Positions 34,400 to 47,190 of a stretch of DNA of 64,000 bases are shown here, piece by piece. The stretch is from Chrysomallon squamiferum (lineage: Eukaryota; Mollusca; Gastropoda; Neomphalida; Peltospiridae), in assembly GCA_012295275.1 (NCBI GenBank), contig CM022677.1, positions 12,325,723-12,389,722 on the forward strand, given 5' to 3'. A model generated the notes under the pieces. The model saw nothing but the letters and a program-made list of their open reading frames with translations, made no database searches and was not told where the DNA came from. The position numbers were made by a program, and so were the translations under genes. Position 1 is the first letter of the stretch. Each line of letters opens with the position of its first letter.

Positions 34400-36494
34400 A
34401 CATATTCTTTCATTATTTATATGTATGTGTATACACACATACATTACACATAAACACATGCCTGCATATATATCCACATGCATCAAAAAAATACACACAT
34501 AAACACACAACACATAAACAAACACTCATACAAACATACATTGGTTCATGGTATATTTGTGATGCATATATTCCAGAAAACATTATTTATTTACTTTTAT
34601 ATTTATTTGTAATTGTATTTTCTGTTTTCTTTTTTCCTTTTTATTTTCTCATTTACAATACACATACAGTGTTCAACAAAAATAGTTTGTATATGTAAAT
34701 ATTTGGAAAAAAAATAATGTCCATATGGCTTTAAAAACAAAACCAAAAAAAAACAACATTTCTAATACTTGTAAATAAAATAAAATAAAAAAAATAATTA
34801 ACAAATAATATAATTAAATAAATAAATAAAATTAACTTTAAAAAGTCTAAGTATTTGTCATTCTTCTGCAAGGCATGTGCACATCTGTATATAAAAAAAC
34901 AATCATATATATATGTTCTGTATTTTGTGTAACACTACAAATGTTTTAATAACTAACCTGAGAATCAAGACCACTCAAAACCTTACATAATCAGCAATAT
35001 GTTGGTAACTGCAGTATTGAAAACACTGTGATACATCATGCTACTCAGTGATAAATAATATAACAATTCTTACATACAATCTCAAAGAATAGCTAACTTC
35101 AGTTTCTGTTAAATCACACTGTACACTGGCTATAATGAAATTCATTCACAGATATAGCACTGAGGATTTGTACATAAACATATATAACTGTAATCTGTAA
35201 CAAAAAATAAAACAGCTGAAAAAAACATTTCCTCATTCTTTGATTTATGAGCCAGTGATAAGTGTCAATCTATATTTCAATGTGGGCATGAGTGTGTATG
35301 TACTTGTGTAAGTCTGTATACATGTGTATTTGAGTGTATGTATTTTTATATGTATGTATGCATGTGTATCTGTGAGTGTTTATATTATGTGCATTTGAGT
35401 GTGCATATATTTTGTAAGTCTGTATCTGCATATTATGTGTGCATGACAAGGTATGTATTTCTGCATGTTTGCATGTATATTGTCTGTGTATGTATTGTAT
35501 GTTTAAGTATCTATGTATGTTTGTATGTCTGTATGTATGTGTGGATATGTGTGTAAGAGTACGAATGTATTTGTGTATCTGTGTGTTTGTATATTGTGTG
35601 TGTTGTTTGTGTGAATTTGTTTATTTAGTCAAATTATCTAGTGATCATGAATATATTTCTGAATGTGTGTATATGTGTATGTTTTAGAATGTTTGTATAT
35701 ATGTGTAGATGTATGTATGTGTCTGTATTAGTGTATGTATGTATAAGTATGGATTATGTGTACTTATATCTAAGTATGTGTGTATGAATACATGTGTATG
35801 AATTACTGTGTATATGGGTGTAAGTTTGGATGTAATCAATGCCAAATAAATTATTAGTTCAGAAAAGATTATCTGAACACCAAAAACAAAAACAAATCTG
35901 AAAATAAATAAAGTATCTACTATGTGTGCTTTATGTTGTTTTTTACCTGCTGAAATTAAATAATAACAGAAATTGAATAAAATACCTATCTATATTTAAT
36001 TATTTAAAATTTGTTTTTTTGTTTTTTAAATATTTTGTTACAAATTTAAAATCAAACACTCACATTAAAATAGAAATATAAACATATTCCATAAACATTC
36101 ACAATTAAAAAAACTCATAATTCATCATAAACTAATACACACATATGCGCATACACATGCACACATAGCCATACCTATAAACAAATCCATACACAGATAC
36201 AAACACACACATTCAAACAGAAACACATTCACACACAGAAACTCAGACTTGCAAAAAAATACACACACATACACCATACAAATACAGACAAATTCACACA
36301 CATCCTACAAACTTAATACAAGACACATACACACTCACACACATATAAATATACACATACACAGAACCATACATTCAATTACATACATATATATATATGA
36401 CATCACCATAAAAACTAACTCTTACACATAATGCAAAGAAAATTATGTAGAAACAAAATGACACACAGTGCTATAAAGAGATAAGAGGTATATA
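34400..36494. repeat. low-complexity CA/TG/GTAT-rich DNA
   Basis: cacaca/acacat tracts at 34430-34540 and 36130-36390, tgtatgtat-type tracts at 35285-35830. Frames here are artefacts. Confidence 0.8.
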
Positions 36495-36514
36495 AAAATA
36501 TCACTTGTTTGTAG

Positions 36515-36860
36515 GTAAAAAGATGATGGAGGTAGAGCATGTGCCAGTGAAAGAAGCAGAAAACAGCAGTAACACAGTCAGTGAAAACAGCAGTAACACA
36601 GTCAGTGAAAACACAGTTCAGTCAGAAACTAGCTTAAAGAGAACAGCAGTAACACAGTCAGTGAAAACACCAGTAACACAGTCAATGAAAACATCAGTAA
36701 CACAGTCAGTGAAAACACAGTTCAGTCAGAAACTAGCTTAAAGAGAACAGCAGCAGAAAGTGGTGATGAAACAACTACAGCAACAACAGCAGATGTGAAG
36801 AAAACAGAATCAAGCACATTTCTGAAAATAAGAGAGAAGACAAAAAAAACAATCATAATA
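36515..36860 (+). pseudogene. Ser/Thr/Glu-rich coding exon broken by internal tandem duplication
   Basis: After a ttgtttgtag acceptor, ATGATGGAGG opens MMEVEHVPVKEAENSSNTVS. A 24-base unit (agcagtaacacagtcagtgaaaac) is then repeated, and a larger unit containing cagttcagtcagaaactagcttaaagagaacagcag is present twice. The second copy throws the frame to a stop at 36739. Without that duplication the frame would run on through AAESGDETTTATTADVKKTE to the (ATA)n tract. So the exon looks recently disrupted, or the other frame is used. Product unknown. Confidence 0.4.
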
Positions 36861-36960
36861 ATAATAATAATCATAATCATAATAATAATTATTATTACTA
36901 ACATATAATAATAACAATAAATAACAACAATAACAATAACAACAATAATTAATAAAGAAA
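36858..36960. repeat. (AAT/ATA)n-rich microsatellite
   Basis: aataataat, aacaataac runs directly after the exon above. Confidence 0.8.
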
Positions 36961-37458
36961 GAAATAAAGAAATAAAGTTCTCTATAACTTGTTTGCTGAT
37001 GTATTTCTTAATCTTAGACTTGCTGTTTTTGTAAAAACAATAATATTGTTGTCGTGATATTATTTTTGATTTCATCATGTGGTTTTTAATGCAGAGAAAA
37101 GGGGAAAATAAAAAATTATTAAGGTGACAGCTATTTTCATATAAAATATATTTTGGTACTTTAATAAGAATTTAAACTGTTTTCACTTAAATAGTAACAT
37201 CCATTTTCAAGATGTTGCAAATTTGTCTAGAACTCAAAAACATTCTTTCACATTCACAGATGTTATAATATGTCAAACTAGTCATTTAGCCTAACACAAA
37301 AATAATCAAAATTAGGCCTAATGAGTAAAATTTCCAGGAATTAGGCCAAATGACTGGATTTTCCATGGCACTGTTTGACATTCTGCCTGATAGTTATTTA
37401 GACAATAAGTCAAGCAGGTTTAATGCTTTGCAACATCATTAGTGGTTCAATTCAATTC

Positions 37459-37801
37459 TTTATTATTCTAAACTTTACAGCTTATTGATATACAATGTCA
37501 ATAATAATAAGAACAAAAAATAAGAACAAAAAATAACAGAATTACAAATACTGACAGTATGAAAAAAAGAGAAAAATCCTTTGGAGAATATTAATTGCAG
37601 ATAAATTATGTCTAACAAGTCAAAACTTTTTGACCAGTTGCCACCCAAGACCAAGCTTGACCAGTTGCCACCCAAAACCAAGCTTGACCAACTCGGAACC
37701 TGACCAGCTGCTGCCCAGTGCCGGAGCCAGTTTGATGTGCGTCCCCAGAGACAGCTATTGTCTCATGATGTCTCTTAGAGCAGGGCTGTCAACGTAGTCC
37801 A
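37459..37801 (-). CDS. candidate minus-strand terminal exon and 3' UTR
   Basis: On the minus strand a strong acceptor (ctcttgtcctcctgcag) ends at 37802; the exon reads DYVDSPALRDIMRQ and stops with TAG at 37757-37755. A 3' untranslated region follows with two 27-base units (37632-37685) and AATAAA at 37464-37459. The upstream part of this gene is not identified. A retroelement 3' end is an alternative because of the attgaattgaa-type tail. Confidence 0.4.
37632..37685. repeat. 27-bp tandem repeat, two copies
   Basis: gaccagttgccacccaagac... occurs twice with one difference and starts a third time. Confidence 0.9.
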
Positions 37802-37989
37802 CTGCAGGAGGACAAGAGTTTGTGAAATCAACTGTGAAGTGAAAAAAAGTGTCAAACAAAATGTTTCAAGAACAATTCAAGATGTTACTCAAGTTTGAAT
37901 GCTGTAATACATAGAACACTACTTGTGATTTGTTACAAAATAAATGTTTGGAAATCATTCTTTTTCATTCAGTGATTTTGCCTAATGAC

Positions 37990-39180
37990 TAAAGGTCTGG
38001 TTACCACTTATCCACCACTCTGCATCTCTCTTTGTGTCTATATATCAACCTGTTGAGTAACTATCTACACACATACCTACCTGTCTACTAACCTATCTGC
38101 TTGTTCTATCTTATCTAGTTTTTTTGTTTTTTATCTTCTCCATGCAAGAATATTCCAATCCATCAGTACACATCCATCAATCATCTACCCAACTTCCTGC
38201 CTTCCTACACATCTACATACCTACATTGCAACTGTGTTTGTCTGTCCATCTACAAACACACTCTGTCTATAACACTTTATTTAGTTTCTCTCTCACTGTC
38301 CAAACTAGTTGTTAGTATCACTGTACCTTCTCTTTCTGTCTGTGTATCCTCCTCTATCAGTTTATCTAGGGTCTGTATTCTGTCTGTATGTCTATCTATA
38401 TTTTGTTATTCCATTTTCTTACACCTGTCTAACTATGACTACTTGACAACCTTCTGACTCTGTTTTTCATGCAGTCTGTATAATCTGTGTATCAATCCAT
38501 CATCTATCTTTCTATCCATCTGTGCATCTGTTACTGGATAGTTTTAAAATTTATTATTAAAGTTAAAAAACACACACGTTTATCACATAAATTTTCAGTA
38601 TACAATGAGCTTCTTTTTAAAGTAAATTTAATTATCTGGTATACATTTACTTTCACCGTAATATATTTATTTAAAAAGGGCACTTACCTGGAAACCATAT
38701 TTCTTCATGTCTACTGGAGTACTTATTTACAATAAAAGTGGGTATAACCTTTAAACCTCTTCTTTTCAGTATCAGTCTGTGTGTAGATAATAAAACATCT
38801 CCTTAATTTCAGGTCAACTCACTTCTTCCTTTTAAATAGAAAAACCAAAAATATATTAATGTTCACATAAACTAATATACTGAGTTCTTTATAAAGTAAA
38901 AACTGACATTTAATTTGCTGCTTCCAAAAACTTTGAAAAGCAAGAACAATATAAAAATCAAATAATAATAATAACAATAAAAAATAAAAAATTCAGTATA
39001 TGTCACATGAACATATTTTTAAAACAGTGTTTAATCTGGCAAATGCTGTCCTAGATTCTAGTGGGAAAATGGATTCTCAAACAGGAAACTAATTTAATCC
39101 TAGGAATAAAGTATTTATACAGTTACAAAGACTTCCAGCGTTATTGTTTTTCTGCTTTGCACATTTGACACATTGGACAA
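37990..39180. repeat. CTAT-rich low-complexity DNA then AT-rich DNA
   Basis: tctatcta/ctgtctgt tracts to about 38530; nothing further supported before 39181. Confidence 0.6.
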
Positions 39181-39294
39181 ATGTCTGAAGATGCTATGCG
39201 AGATACAGCAAAGACTCTGAGTATTTCAAAGTCCACACTGTGTGACAAAGACGAAACATCTCAACGTGACCTCCAAGCCAAAGAACAAGAATAA
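39181..39294 (+). CDS. small ORF, possible exon or transposase HTH remnant
   Basis: 37 codons beginning MSEDAMRDTAKTLSISKSTL and ending TAA, in locally balanced composition. The AKTLSISKSTL part resembles the second helix of helix-turn-helix motifs in Tc1-like transposases, but it is too short to assign. No clear splice acceptor. Confidence 0.25.
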   Translation: MSEDAMRDTAKTLSISKSTLCDKDETSQRDLQAKEQE

Positions 39295-39949
39295 TCTGGT
39301 TTTTAATGCAGCTACCTAAGTGTGGACAGGGTCAAAAATGTGACATACAACAGTGAAATGTACACAGTGATATAACCCATTTAGCTATTCTGGTGGAAAT
39401 CACTACAAAAACTCTGACCATTGCTGATCCCTGGCAAAAACTGCAAAGATCACACGAAATAAATAAATAAATAAATACCCTATAGCTGCATTATGATATC
39501 TTCATTATGAAAGTTTTTATGTGTCTTATTAATCCAGTTAAAACAAATTTCAATTCATCTTATGTGTTAAATTTTATTATTCCTGTAAAAAGTAAACTCT
39601 AACAAGAATAAATAATATCACTCAAAAAAAACTTACCTTTTTTTCACTATTGACGTTGCATTCTTTCTTCTCAAAACATCTAGGAACTGTAGGAACTGCT
39701 GACAAAAATATTCTGACTGGAATCAGTTTCTATGGTTTCTAATAGTATTACTGACGACATTCCCAACATGAGATACAATGTCATACTCTTTCAAGCTGAT
39801 AATCACATAGGCTGTCTCTGTCTAACTAAATCCACCCACAAATCTATATCTAATCTATCTAAAATAAATAAACAGCATAAACACAATCTTGTTCACACTT
39901 ATTTATTGACCATCCTTTCTCTGTTTAATAAATATATACATTATATAAA

Positions 39950-39986
39950 TATATATATATATATATATATCTTTCATCTTTCAAAC

Positions 39987-40024
<38 letters not shown>

Positions 40025-40050
40025 CTATCTCTGTATCTATATATAGATAT
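39950..40050. repeat. (TA)n and (CTAT)n microsatellites
   Basis: tatatata at 39949-39970 and ctatctat at 39990-40024. Confidence 0.95.
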
Positions 40051-40762
40051 ATAATTATCTCTATTAATCTATCTCATTCACTGAAAGTCCTTACAGGACA
40101 TACTTCTCAGTTTCATACAGAGGTCATTGCTCCACATCTTTTCATTTCTTCTGCAGTTACTTCTAATTTGCAATATACAACCACATAGAGCTTTTGTAGT
40201 GTCCTTAGTCAATGTAGTAGAAGTTGTTTTGTTCCCTTCTTGATATCCAAGAAACATCCAGTGTTAACTACTGGAGAATAAACAATGAACATAGATGTGG
40301 CTGGAATCTGCTTTGGAAAGAAAAGTCCATAATATAAGCTTTATAGTGTTCTCCATATTCTTGTAATTGAAGACTCCAGAACTGTGTCTTTCCTGTAGAT
40401 ATAATAATATAATTTAATAGAATAATTATTTAGAAGAATTTTTCCATTGTTTTTAATTGACTGAAATATTAGAAAGAAAATATTATAAATAAACACCATC
40501 TGTCTCATATCATAAATAATAATAAATCACAAATAATTTAAATAAAAATATAAATCTCTCTAAAAAAAAGGATCAATACAAATAGAAAATTTTACAGTTT
40601 GGTTAACTCAAAAAAGTGTCTTTTATATCTAAATTCATAAAGATAAATGAAAATATTTCTAATACTAAACAAAAAGAATGCATTGATGAGATCAAAATAT
40701 GTTAAAGGTAAGCAATACAAAAATAAAATTAAAATTTAACAATAATAATAATACAAATACCA

Positions 40763-40839
40763 CTAACATTTCTCAAATTCTCTGAACTCCCTAAAATTGT
40801 GAATACTCCTCTGAATCTTCAGCACTGACCTGTCTTGTA
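40763..40839 (-). CDS. candidate minus-strand terminal exon
   Basis: The minus strand has ctcactctctcccttacag followed by an open frame of 24 codons (DRSVLKIQRSIHNFREFREF) to TAG at 40765-40763. Good acceptor but short; no poly(A) signal right after it. Same strand as the exon at 37801, so they could be alternative ends of one gene. Confidence 0.3.
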
Positions 40840-41048
40840 CTGTAAGGGAGAGAGTGAGATCTGATAAACTCTGTGTTTGACCAAATCTGACATGAACTTG
40901 AAAGTTTCCACATGTAAATTGAAAAAGAATTATTTAGCCTATGAAAATTGTGAGGCATTTTAGTTAAATAATTTTAAACTAAAATGTTTTGTACCACCTC
41001 TAATGCATTGAATATGGAAATAAGTATAAAAATAAAAAATTATAACAG

Positions 41049-41145
41049 TTTCAAGTATTGTTTTACAAGAACGTACTCAGAATTGTCCGCTATGCAGTTT
41101 TAGCAGAGTAACGTGTCCAGATTATGGTAATATTCATCGGCCAAA
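41049..41145 (+). CDS. candidate exon, zinc-finger-like
   Basis: Open for 31 codons between an attataacag acceptor and a consensus donor GTGAGT at 41146-41151; two spare bases at each end. It contains QNCPLCSFSRVTCPDYGNIH: a C-x2-C pair and a following His 12 residues on, as in the first part of a C2H2-type finger (second His would be in the next exon). It is CpG-richer than its surroundings. It ends 65 bases before repeat R1 copy C. Confidence 0.4.
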
Positions 41146-41209
41146 GTGAGTGAAAATTTTTATTTATTATATTTTATTATTATTATGTTGTTGTTTGTTT
41201 GTTTGTTTT

Positions 41210-42347
41210 TTGGCTGGCGACTTCTTAATAATAACTGAACAAATAATAATAAATAACTAAGTAAGAAAATAAATGAGAAAAACAACAGTGCGAAATGGGT
41301 ACAAGATGGTACAATGTCAAAATCATAAACACACACAATTAATACTAATAATTTAAAATAATGTTTCGACCTTTGCAGCAATTACTACTCAATAACAGAC
41401 ATCTATGTATAAGCGGCATTGGATATATGAAATATATCGCCAAATTACTTGTAATAATCCATGTAGAATTGATTGCATTATGAAGGAATACGTGTTTAAA
41501 AGTTTGTAAACACTGATCAGCGTTCGATGCTGCCATCTTGGATTTCCATCGGAAGTTTCCGTACGCGCTCGGCGTAATTTGTGCCGTTACGAGTAATCGT
41601 TCCTGATGGTACCATAAGTATTCGACTCGAAATTGTTAGTCGAATATATTTTTTAAACTTGTATTATTAAATAGCTTTTCAATAATGTATTTGCATATGT
41701 GCAAATATACAAAACATTTCAAATAAAAATAATTTGTAAATAAATTCATCATTTTTAAAGAGACTAATCGAAAACAAGCTAAACTAAATGAAAAAAAAAT
41801 ATATAAATAAAATGGGGATTTTAGAATAATTAAATTAATAACAATAACACATTAAATAAACCAAAAGTAAAGGAAACTGGTTATTTAAAAGGCAAAGAAA
41901 ATGCAGGGAATGTTAATAAGCTGGTTCTGTTTGCTACAAAATAGTATGCAGAATTAGTTCTTTTTATTTAAAAGCAGCAAATCTAAATTACCGTCACATC
42001 GCATATGCGAGGAGTAATCTATTTCAGAAGTTCGTGGTCTACGGGAAATAACTCTATTTAACACTTTGGTAAATATACAAAAAAGACTGAGTGTTGAGTA
42101 AAAAAGAAAAAAGGAAATCAAAGAGAATTTTTTTTTTTTTTCAATAAATAAGAAAGATTCAGAAGAGACGACAGATTTTTTAGTGCCATCATAAATTAGC
42201 TGATTAAAGATCATTCACCGAATTTACTAAATTCACTAAAGTTATTTTATTTAAACCTATATATTATTTTTATGTCTGTTTAACATAACTGTTTCTTTAT
42301 AATAAATATAAATAATCATTTTATTTTATTTCTTACTCTTATATTTT
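41210..42347 (+). repeat. dispersed repeat family R1, copy C
   Basis: Same landmark order as copies A and B. Core at 41515-41563; palindrome TCGCATATGCGA at 41999-42010. On the minus strand a 63-codon frame starts at the AAGATGGC motif (MAASNADQCLQTFKHVF) and runs to 41345; copies A and B share its first 15 or so codons but diverge or stop after that. Confidence 0.85.
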
Positions 42348-42510
42348 CCTTATGTCACGGAATTCAGATTGCGTAATACATTGTTACTTCAAATCACATC
42401 CGTTCTTTATTTGTTTGCGATGAAATTCAAATTGTGTAATTTTAATTGTAACTACAATCACAACCGCTCTTTTTATTGTTTCTGCTAATTTTTCAGCTCC
42501 TTGGCGTTGT

Positions 42511-42517
42511 TATAAAA
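42511..42517 (+). promoter_or_regulatory. TATA box TATAAAA
   Basis: TATAAAAGGG in a locally GC-richer stretch (42490-42700) that follows repeat copy C and two imperfect ~67-bp units (42365-42475). No clear coding region begins after it, so its use is uncertain. Confidence 0.25.
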
Positions 42518-42779
42518 GGGTTGGCATTTGGTAATTAAACGGACACTCTATTGTGTCCTGCAATCGTAACGAGAATACCTTTCTGTTTACTTTCCAAAAA
42601 CTCTTTTTTTCTGCAACAGACACGCCCGCTGACCTGTCAGAAAGCGTGCCTCGTAGACGTGCTTCACAACAGATAGCTCTGATTAGCACGTTAATTTTGT
42701 CCAGTTTCCAGTAATTAAAGAGCGAAGTAAAAGGAGAGAAGGAAACGGTCAAGTCGAGACCAATGTTTTTGAATGACAT

Positions 42780-43274
42780 TGTCTTTACTGCGTAGTATGG
42801 TAAGCAATTGTCTATTCTTTTTTTGATAGGGTGTAATGTGTCAGTAACATTTATTATGCCTAAAATTTTAATGTTTTAACCTGCCCTCCGTGCAGATTCT
42901 TATTTTGTCTTGGTTCCCCGAATGACCTTTCTCGTATCATAAATCAAAATTAATTAAACATATGTTTTATGATTTATATTAACGATAAAAACGACAACAA
43001 CTACAATAATACTAATTAAAATGATAAACAAAATAATAATTAATAACGAATACTGAAAAAAGGTGTCACGGGGCTCAAACCTTTAAACATCTTGGATGTT
43101 TTATTAAAACTCAGTCTAGGGTAACAAGGGCTTTAATGGCCACTAACAAGGAATCTAAATTGACAGCAATCTCTATAAATCAGTGTCTATCTATCGACTA
43201 GAGAAAAAAACACAACACCAGTTAAGGTTCACGTTAATTATTTAATTATTATATACAGGTGACTTGATTGTATA
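42780..43274. other. AT-rich stretch, no supported gene
   Basis: A small mixed-composition part at 43065-43200 (gtcacggggctcaaacc...) may be an old transposon fragment; nothing recognised. Confidence 0.35.
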
Positions 43275-44214
43275 ATGTATTATTGTCATTATAAACAAAG
43301 AAACAATTATCAATAGATAAATAGACAGATTAGATAGACACACACACATACAAACACACACATACAAACACACACATAGAAAAGAAAGAGTTTGGTATAT
43401 ATGACAGATAGATACACTGAATGGGATGGATGTAGCAACAGATAGGCATTTTACATTTCATAGGCAAATGAATTTGTAAGAAAATGTTTGTACATGCATT
43501 ATAATATAATATCATATTTACCTCGCTTTTAACATCTTTTCTTTTATTGGTCATTTTAATTACTCAGTTCAGTTTTCTCATTTTTTCTATCCATCTGCCT
43601 GTCTATCTGTCTATCTGTCTATCTATCTAACTCTCAGATTGTAGAGATAAGTATAGGTGTCGCTGTAATTATAACTTCAGTAATTTTGTTATAAACACTG
43701 TAGAAAACATTGATAATAAAGCAGCGATGATATTTTATCTGCCTGGAAGAGTTTCACTGTATGCTCAAAATACTGAAAGATCTTCGAGATAATATTAATA
43801 AATAAAGCTATTTATTTATTTTTATTTTATTTTTTTATTCTGTAAATTAAGTTAATTAATTAGCGTTTTATCTCATAGAAAACTTAGCTTGTCCCTATAA
43901 ACTGCAACTGAAATGACTTGTTGTACAGTGACGAACAAAAATGTTCTTGTTCAAGTAAATGTAACTCAGTTTTCACCATCCTTCTCAAGTTTTCAATATT
44001 AACAGAACGTGTCTAAAAATATACATGGTTCATCTCGCGCAGTCGCGCCTTTTCACTTTATTTTTAATAATAAAAATGCCTATTTAATGTTTCTCAGTAT
44101 TCTAGATTATTCAGCTATTTATGCAAGATAAATATCAATAATATGATGAAGCTAATTTATCTTTAAGTAGCCTGACACCTCTCGAATGCAATCTACTGTC
44201 TTAACAAAAACTAA

Positions 44215-44257
<43 letters not shown>

Positions 44258-44480
44258 ATAATAATAATAATAATAATAATGTGGAAGACATTCAATATTT
44301 TTCATAGATATTCTTAAATGTTGATTCATTATTCATCTCGTTAAGTAAGTTAGACCAGTTAAGGAAAAATTAAGCTGATTATTTCTTTATTTCTTTATTT
44401 ATTATGCGAAATAAAATTGTCTAAAATAGTCTAAAATATCATCTGTCTTATTATAATAGCATTTAATAATAAATAACTAA
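43275..44480 (+). repeat. duplicated block R2, copy 2
   Basis: Colinear partner of 20655-22050. It carries a (CTA)n/(ATA)n expansion at 44214-44279 that copy 1 lacks. Confidence 0.85.
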
Positions 44481-44529
44481 ATAATTAAAAAAGAACGCCT
44501 GTATGTTTCAATACACTGTGTTTTCAATA

Positions 44530-47190
44530 CAAAATATTACCGCTACGCCTCTGTTAACAACATAAAACACATAACATAAATAGTGATGGCGGTACTGTAT
44601 TTTGAGTATTTACTGAAACACGAAACTTTGACGTACAGTGAAGTTTTCATAACGCCGTGTAAAATTACTCCTACTTAGCTTTTCAGTGAAACATGTTCTG
44701 ATGTTAATAATATGTCACTTTAGTAGTTCTCGATATTTTTGCATTTTACATATAATTCTACTGTTATTTATATAACAACACGCTGACCTGGAACCCCAAT
44801 CTACATTTCTGAATTACACAGTGTTTTCACAGTAAAAATCACACCTGTAGTGTTTACTATAATGCTACTGTATAAACATAAAAAACCCCAACAACAACAA
44901 CAATACAACAACAGCAACAGTAAAAGAAAAGAACATATTAATCTTTATGTGCTTTCTTTACTTCTCAACATCTATAGCACTTGAAAAGTTAACATCATCG
45001 CTCCAGTCTGGATGTCAATATATTTTATGACGTAGCAATAGCTTCACACAGACAAGTAACCTGGAGATATCCACTTTTCAGTCCTCTTTATTGACAAACA
45101 GAACGTGATGTTGTATTTTTGTTTTTATTTTTATTTTTGTTTACATAAAAATAAAAACGTGATAATGAGCGACACATTTATTTGAGAAGCTCTATGAATA
45201 ATAATAATAAATAATAAAAATAAGGATGATGATAATAATGATGATGATGATGATAATAAATAAATAAATTAATTCATTAATTAATAAACATTACATAATA
45301 AAAAATGTATGACGTACATTTATTGCAATTTATTATATAGGTCAGAGGTGTATATTGAAAATATATAATGTCACATTGTTATACAATTAAAACTAAATCT
45401 ATAAAATTGAATTAATAAAAACAAAACATAATATACTGCAGGGAAATAGAGATTTATGTACCCTTTTTTCAACAGTAGCTGAAGTGTTGATACTTGGCTT
45501 ATATTCTACTGGAATAATTTAGAAACTGAGAAATATAGCGAGTTAGATTTCCAGAGTCATGTTTTAATACATACTATTACCGCTACGCCTCTGTTAACAA
45601 ACATAAAACATGTAACATAAATAGTGATGGCGGTTCTTATTTTCATAACGTCGTGTAAAATACTTAGCTTTTTAGTGAAACATGTTAATAAAATGTCAAA
45701 TTAATATGGAAGCGTTCTCGACATTTTGGATTTTTCATATAATTCTACTGTTGTTTATATAAACACGCTAAGCCGAAATCCCAATCTACATTTCTGAATA
45801 TACACACAGTTTTCTCAGTAAAATCCTACAGTTATAAAAAAGATCGAATATTGTTTTTTCGTGGGTTTTTTTCTCTCTCTCTCTTCCGGTCAGTAGTAGT
45901 AATAGAATAAAGTACCATTTTTATAATTCCAGACAAAGCGTTGTATGTATTTTAGAAATATACTTTTTCTAAGCTGGAGAAAGATGAAGGTGATTTTCAC
46001 TAATTACACCACAGCTTGTGCTTTTTATTAGTTTTCTGGTAATTAATTTTTAATAAGTATATTTAAATAAATGTGGTACTTATACAACGGGGTGTGTTTT
46101 GTGAAGAAACGTTTGTGTGAAACTTGTGAAGACAAGTCGGGCTGTGCAGACGTGTAGATGACTGTCTGGATAACACGTGATTCAGTAAAAATTCCGCTGG
46201 CCAGTTTTGTTCTTTCAAAATAAGTGTAGAGTCATGATAAAAATCGTATTTGAGTAATTACTAAAACACGAATCTTTGACGTACCATGAAATTTTCTTGA
46301 CATAATTTGCGACGCTGGACAGAGTTTACGTTCTATAAACAAATAAGATTTCAGTTTTATATGAATAAACTGAGGTTCAACCAAAAATAGAATGATATAG
46401 AGCAAAAAATACAACTATTTATTACTGATTCTTTTTCTTAAATAAATAAATTAATTAATTTAATTTTAAAACCGACTGCACAATTTAAATCATGGATTTT
46501 GCATATTAATGTTATATGCATTACATATGTATTTCAGAAGGTGCCAGTTTAATCTGACATTTTAAAAGCTTCAGGAAAGATTTTATTGATAACTAGAGAA
46601 GTAAGATTAATATTTACTTGAAAGCAATAAACGCTATGTTTCGTCTATCTAACTGTTCATATCCTCATCTCATAAAACACTGACTCAGCGGATTAGGCAT
46701 GTTTTCTATGATGTAACTTTTAAAGTTAAATATTAACTATATAAGTAGAAAAATTGTAACTGTAAGTGAAATTATCATTATTGTTTATGATGCAAACTAG
46801 AGGAAAACACAGAAAAACATCATATTATTTTCACTCAGTATCAAGTTATAATATAAATGACGCTGGTTTGATATGTAAATGTGAATTACATCGCCTTTTT
46901 TTAACAGAGAAAACTTTGCTTGTGTCTGTGAATTTTTATTTTTATGTCATTTGCTAGGCAAAATCAAATTTTGAGATTCAAGTAAAGTGTAACTTCTCAC
47001 TTGATCAGTATTAATTTATAATTGTTTTTCTTTTTCTTTTGTTTTTGTTGAGAAGAAACTATAATTCAGTTTAACAGAACAATATTGTCACAATAGAGTG
47101 TCTTCCCCTCTATATCTAGTCATTAAGTTATTTTTTTTCTGAATTTACAAATCGTGCGCTGTAAAAATGCCACTATAAAATAAAATATCA
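44530..47190 (+). repeat. dispersed block R3, copy 2 (internally duplicated)
   Basis: Matches 22080-23480. The ttaccgctacgcctctgtt...agtgatggcggt piece occurs twice here (44535-44600 and 45580-45640), so this copy has an internal duplication of about 1 kb or an insertion. Minus-strand frame at 46414-46232 shares LFLVEPQF, KLKS, FIE and SRK with a frame in copy 3. Confidence 0.8.
44785..45025 (+). repeat. dispersed repeat R4, copy 2
   Basis: Partner of 17105-17365; here it is inserted between the two internal copies of block R3. Confidence 0.75.

Noticed and set aside
34261-34698. 145-codon ORF with several apparent membrane helices
   Set aside because: Low-complexity TTTA and CACACAT DNA in the 3' flank of the preceding gene; contains that gene's poly(A) signal.
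37447-37840. A minus-strand SINE or LINE 3' end
   Set aside because: The attgaattgaa-like tail suggested it, but a strong acceptor, stop and AATAAA fit a host terminal exon at least as well; kept as an alternative only.
42510-42779. 89-codon minus ORF
   Set aside because: Composition is passable, but there is no promoter, splice or family evidence and the opposite strand has a TATA box here.
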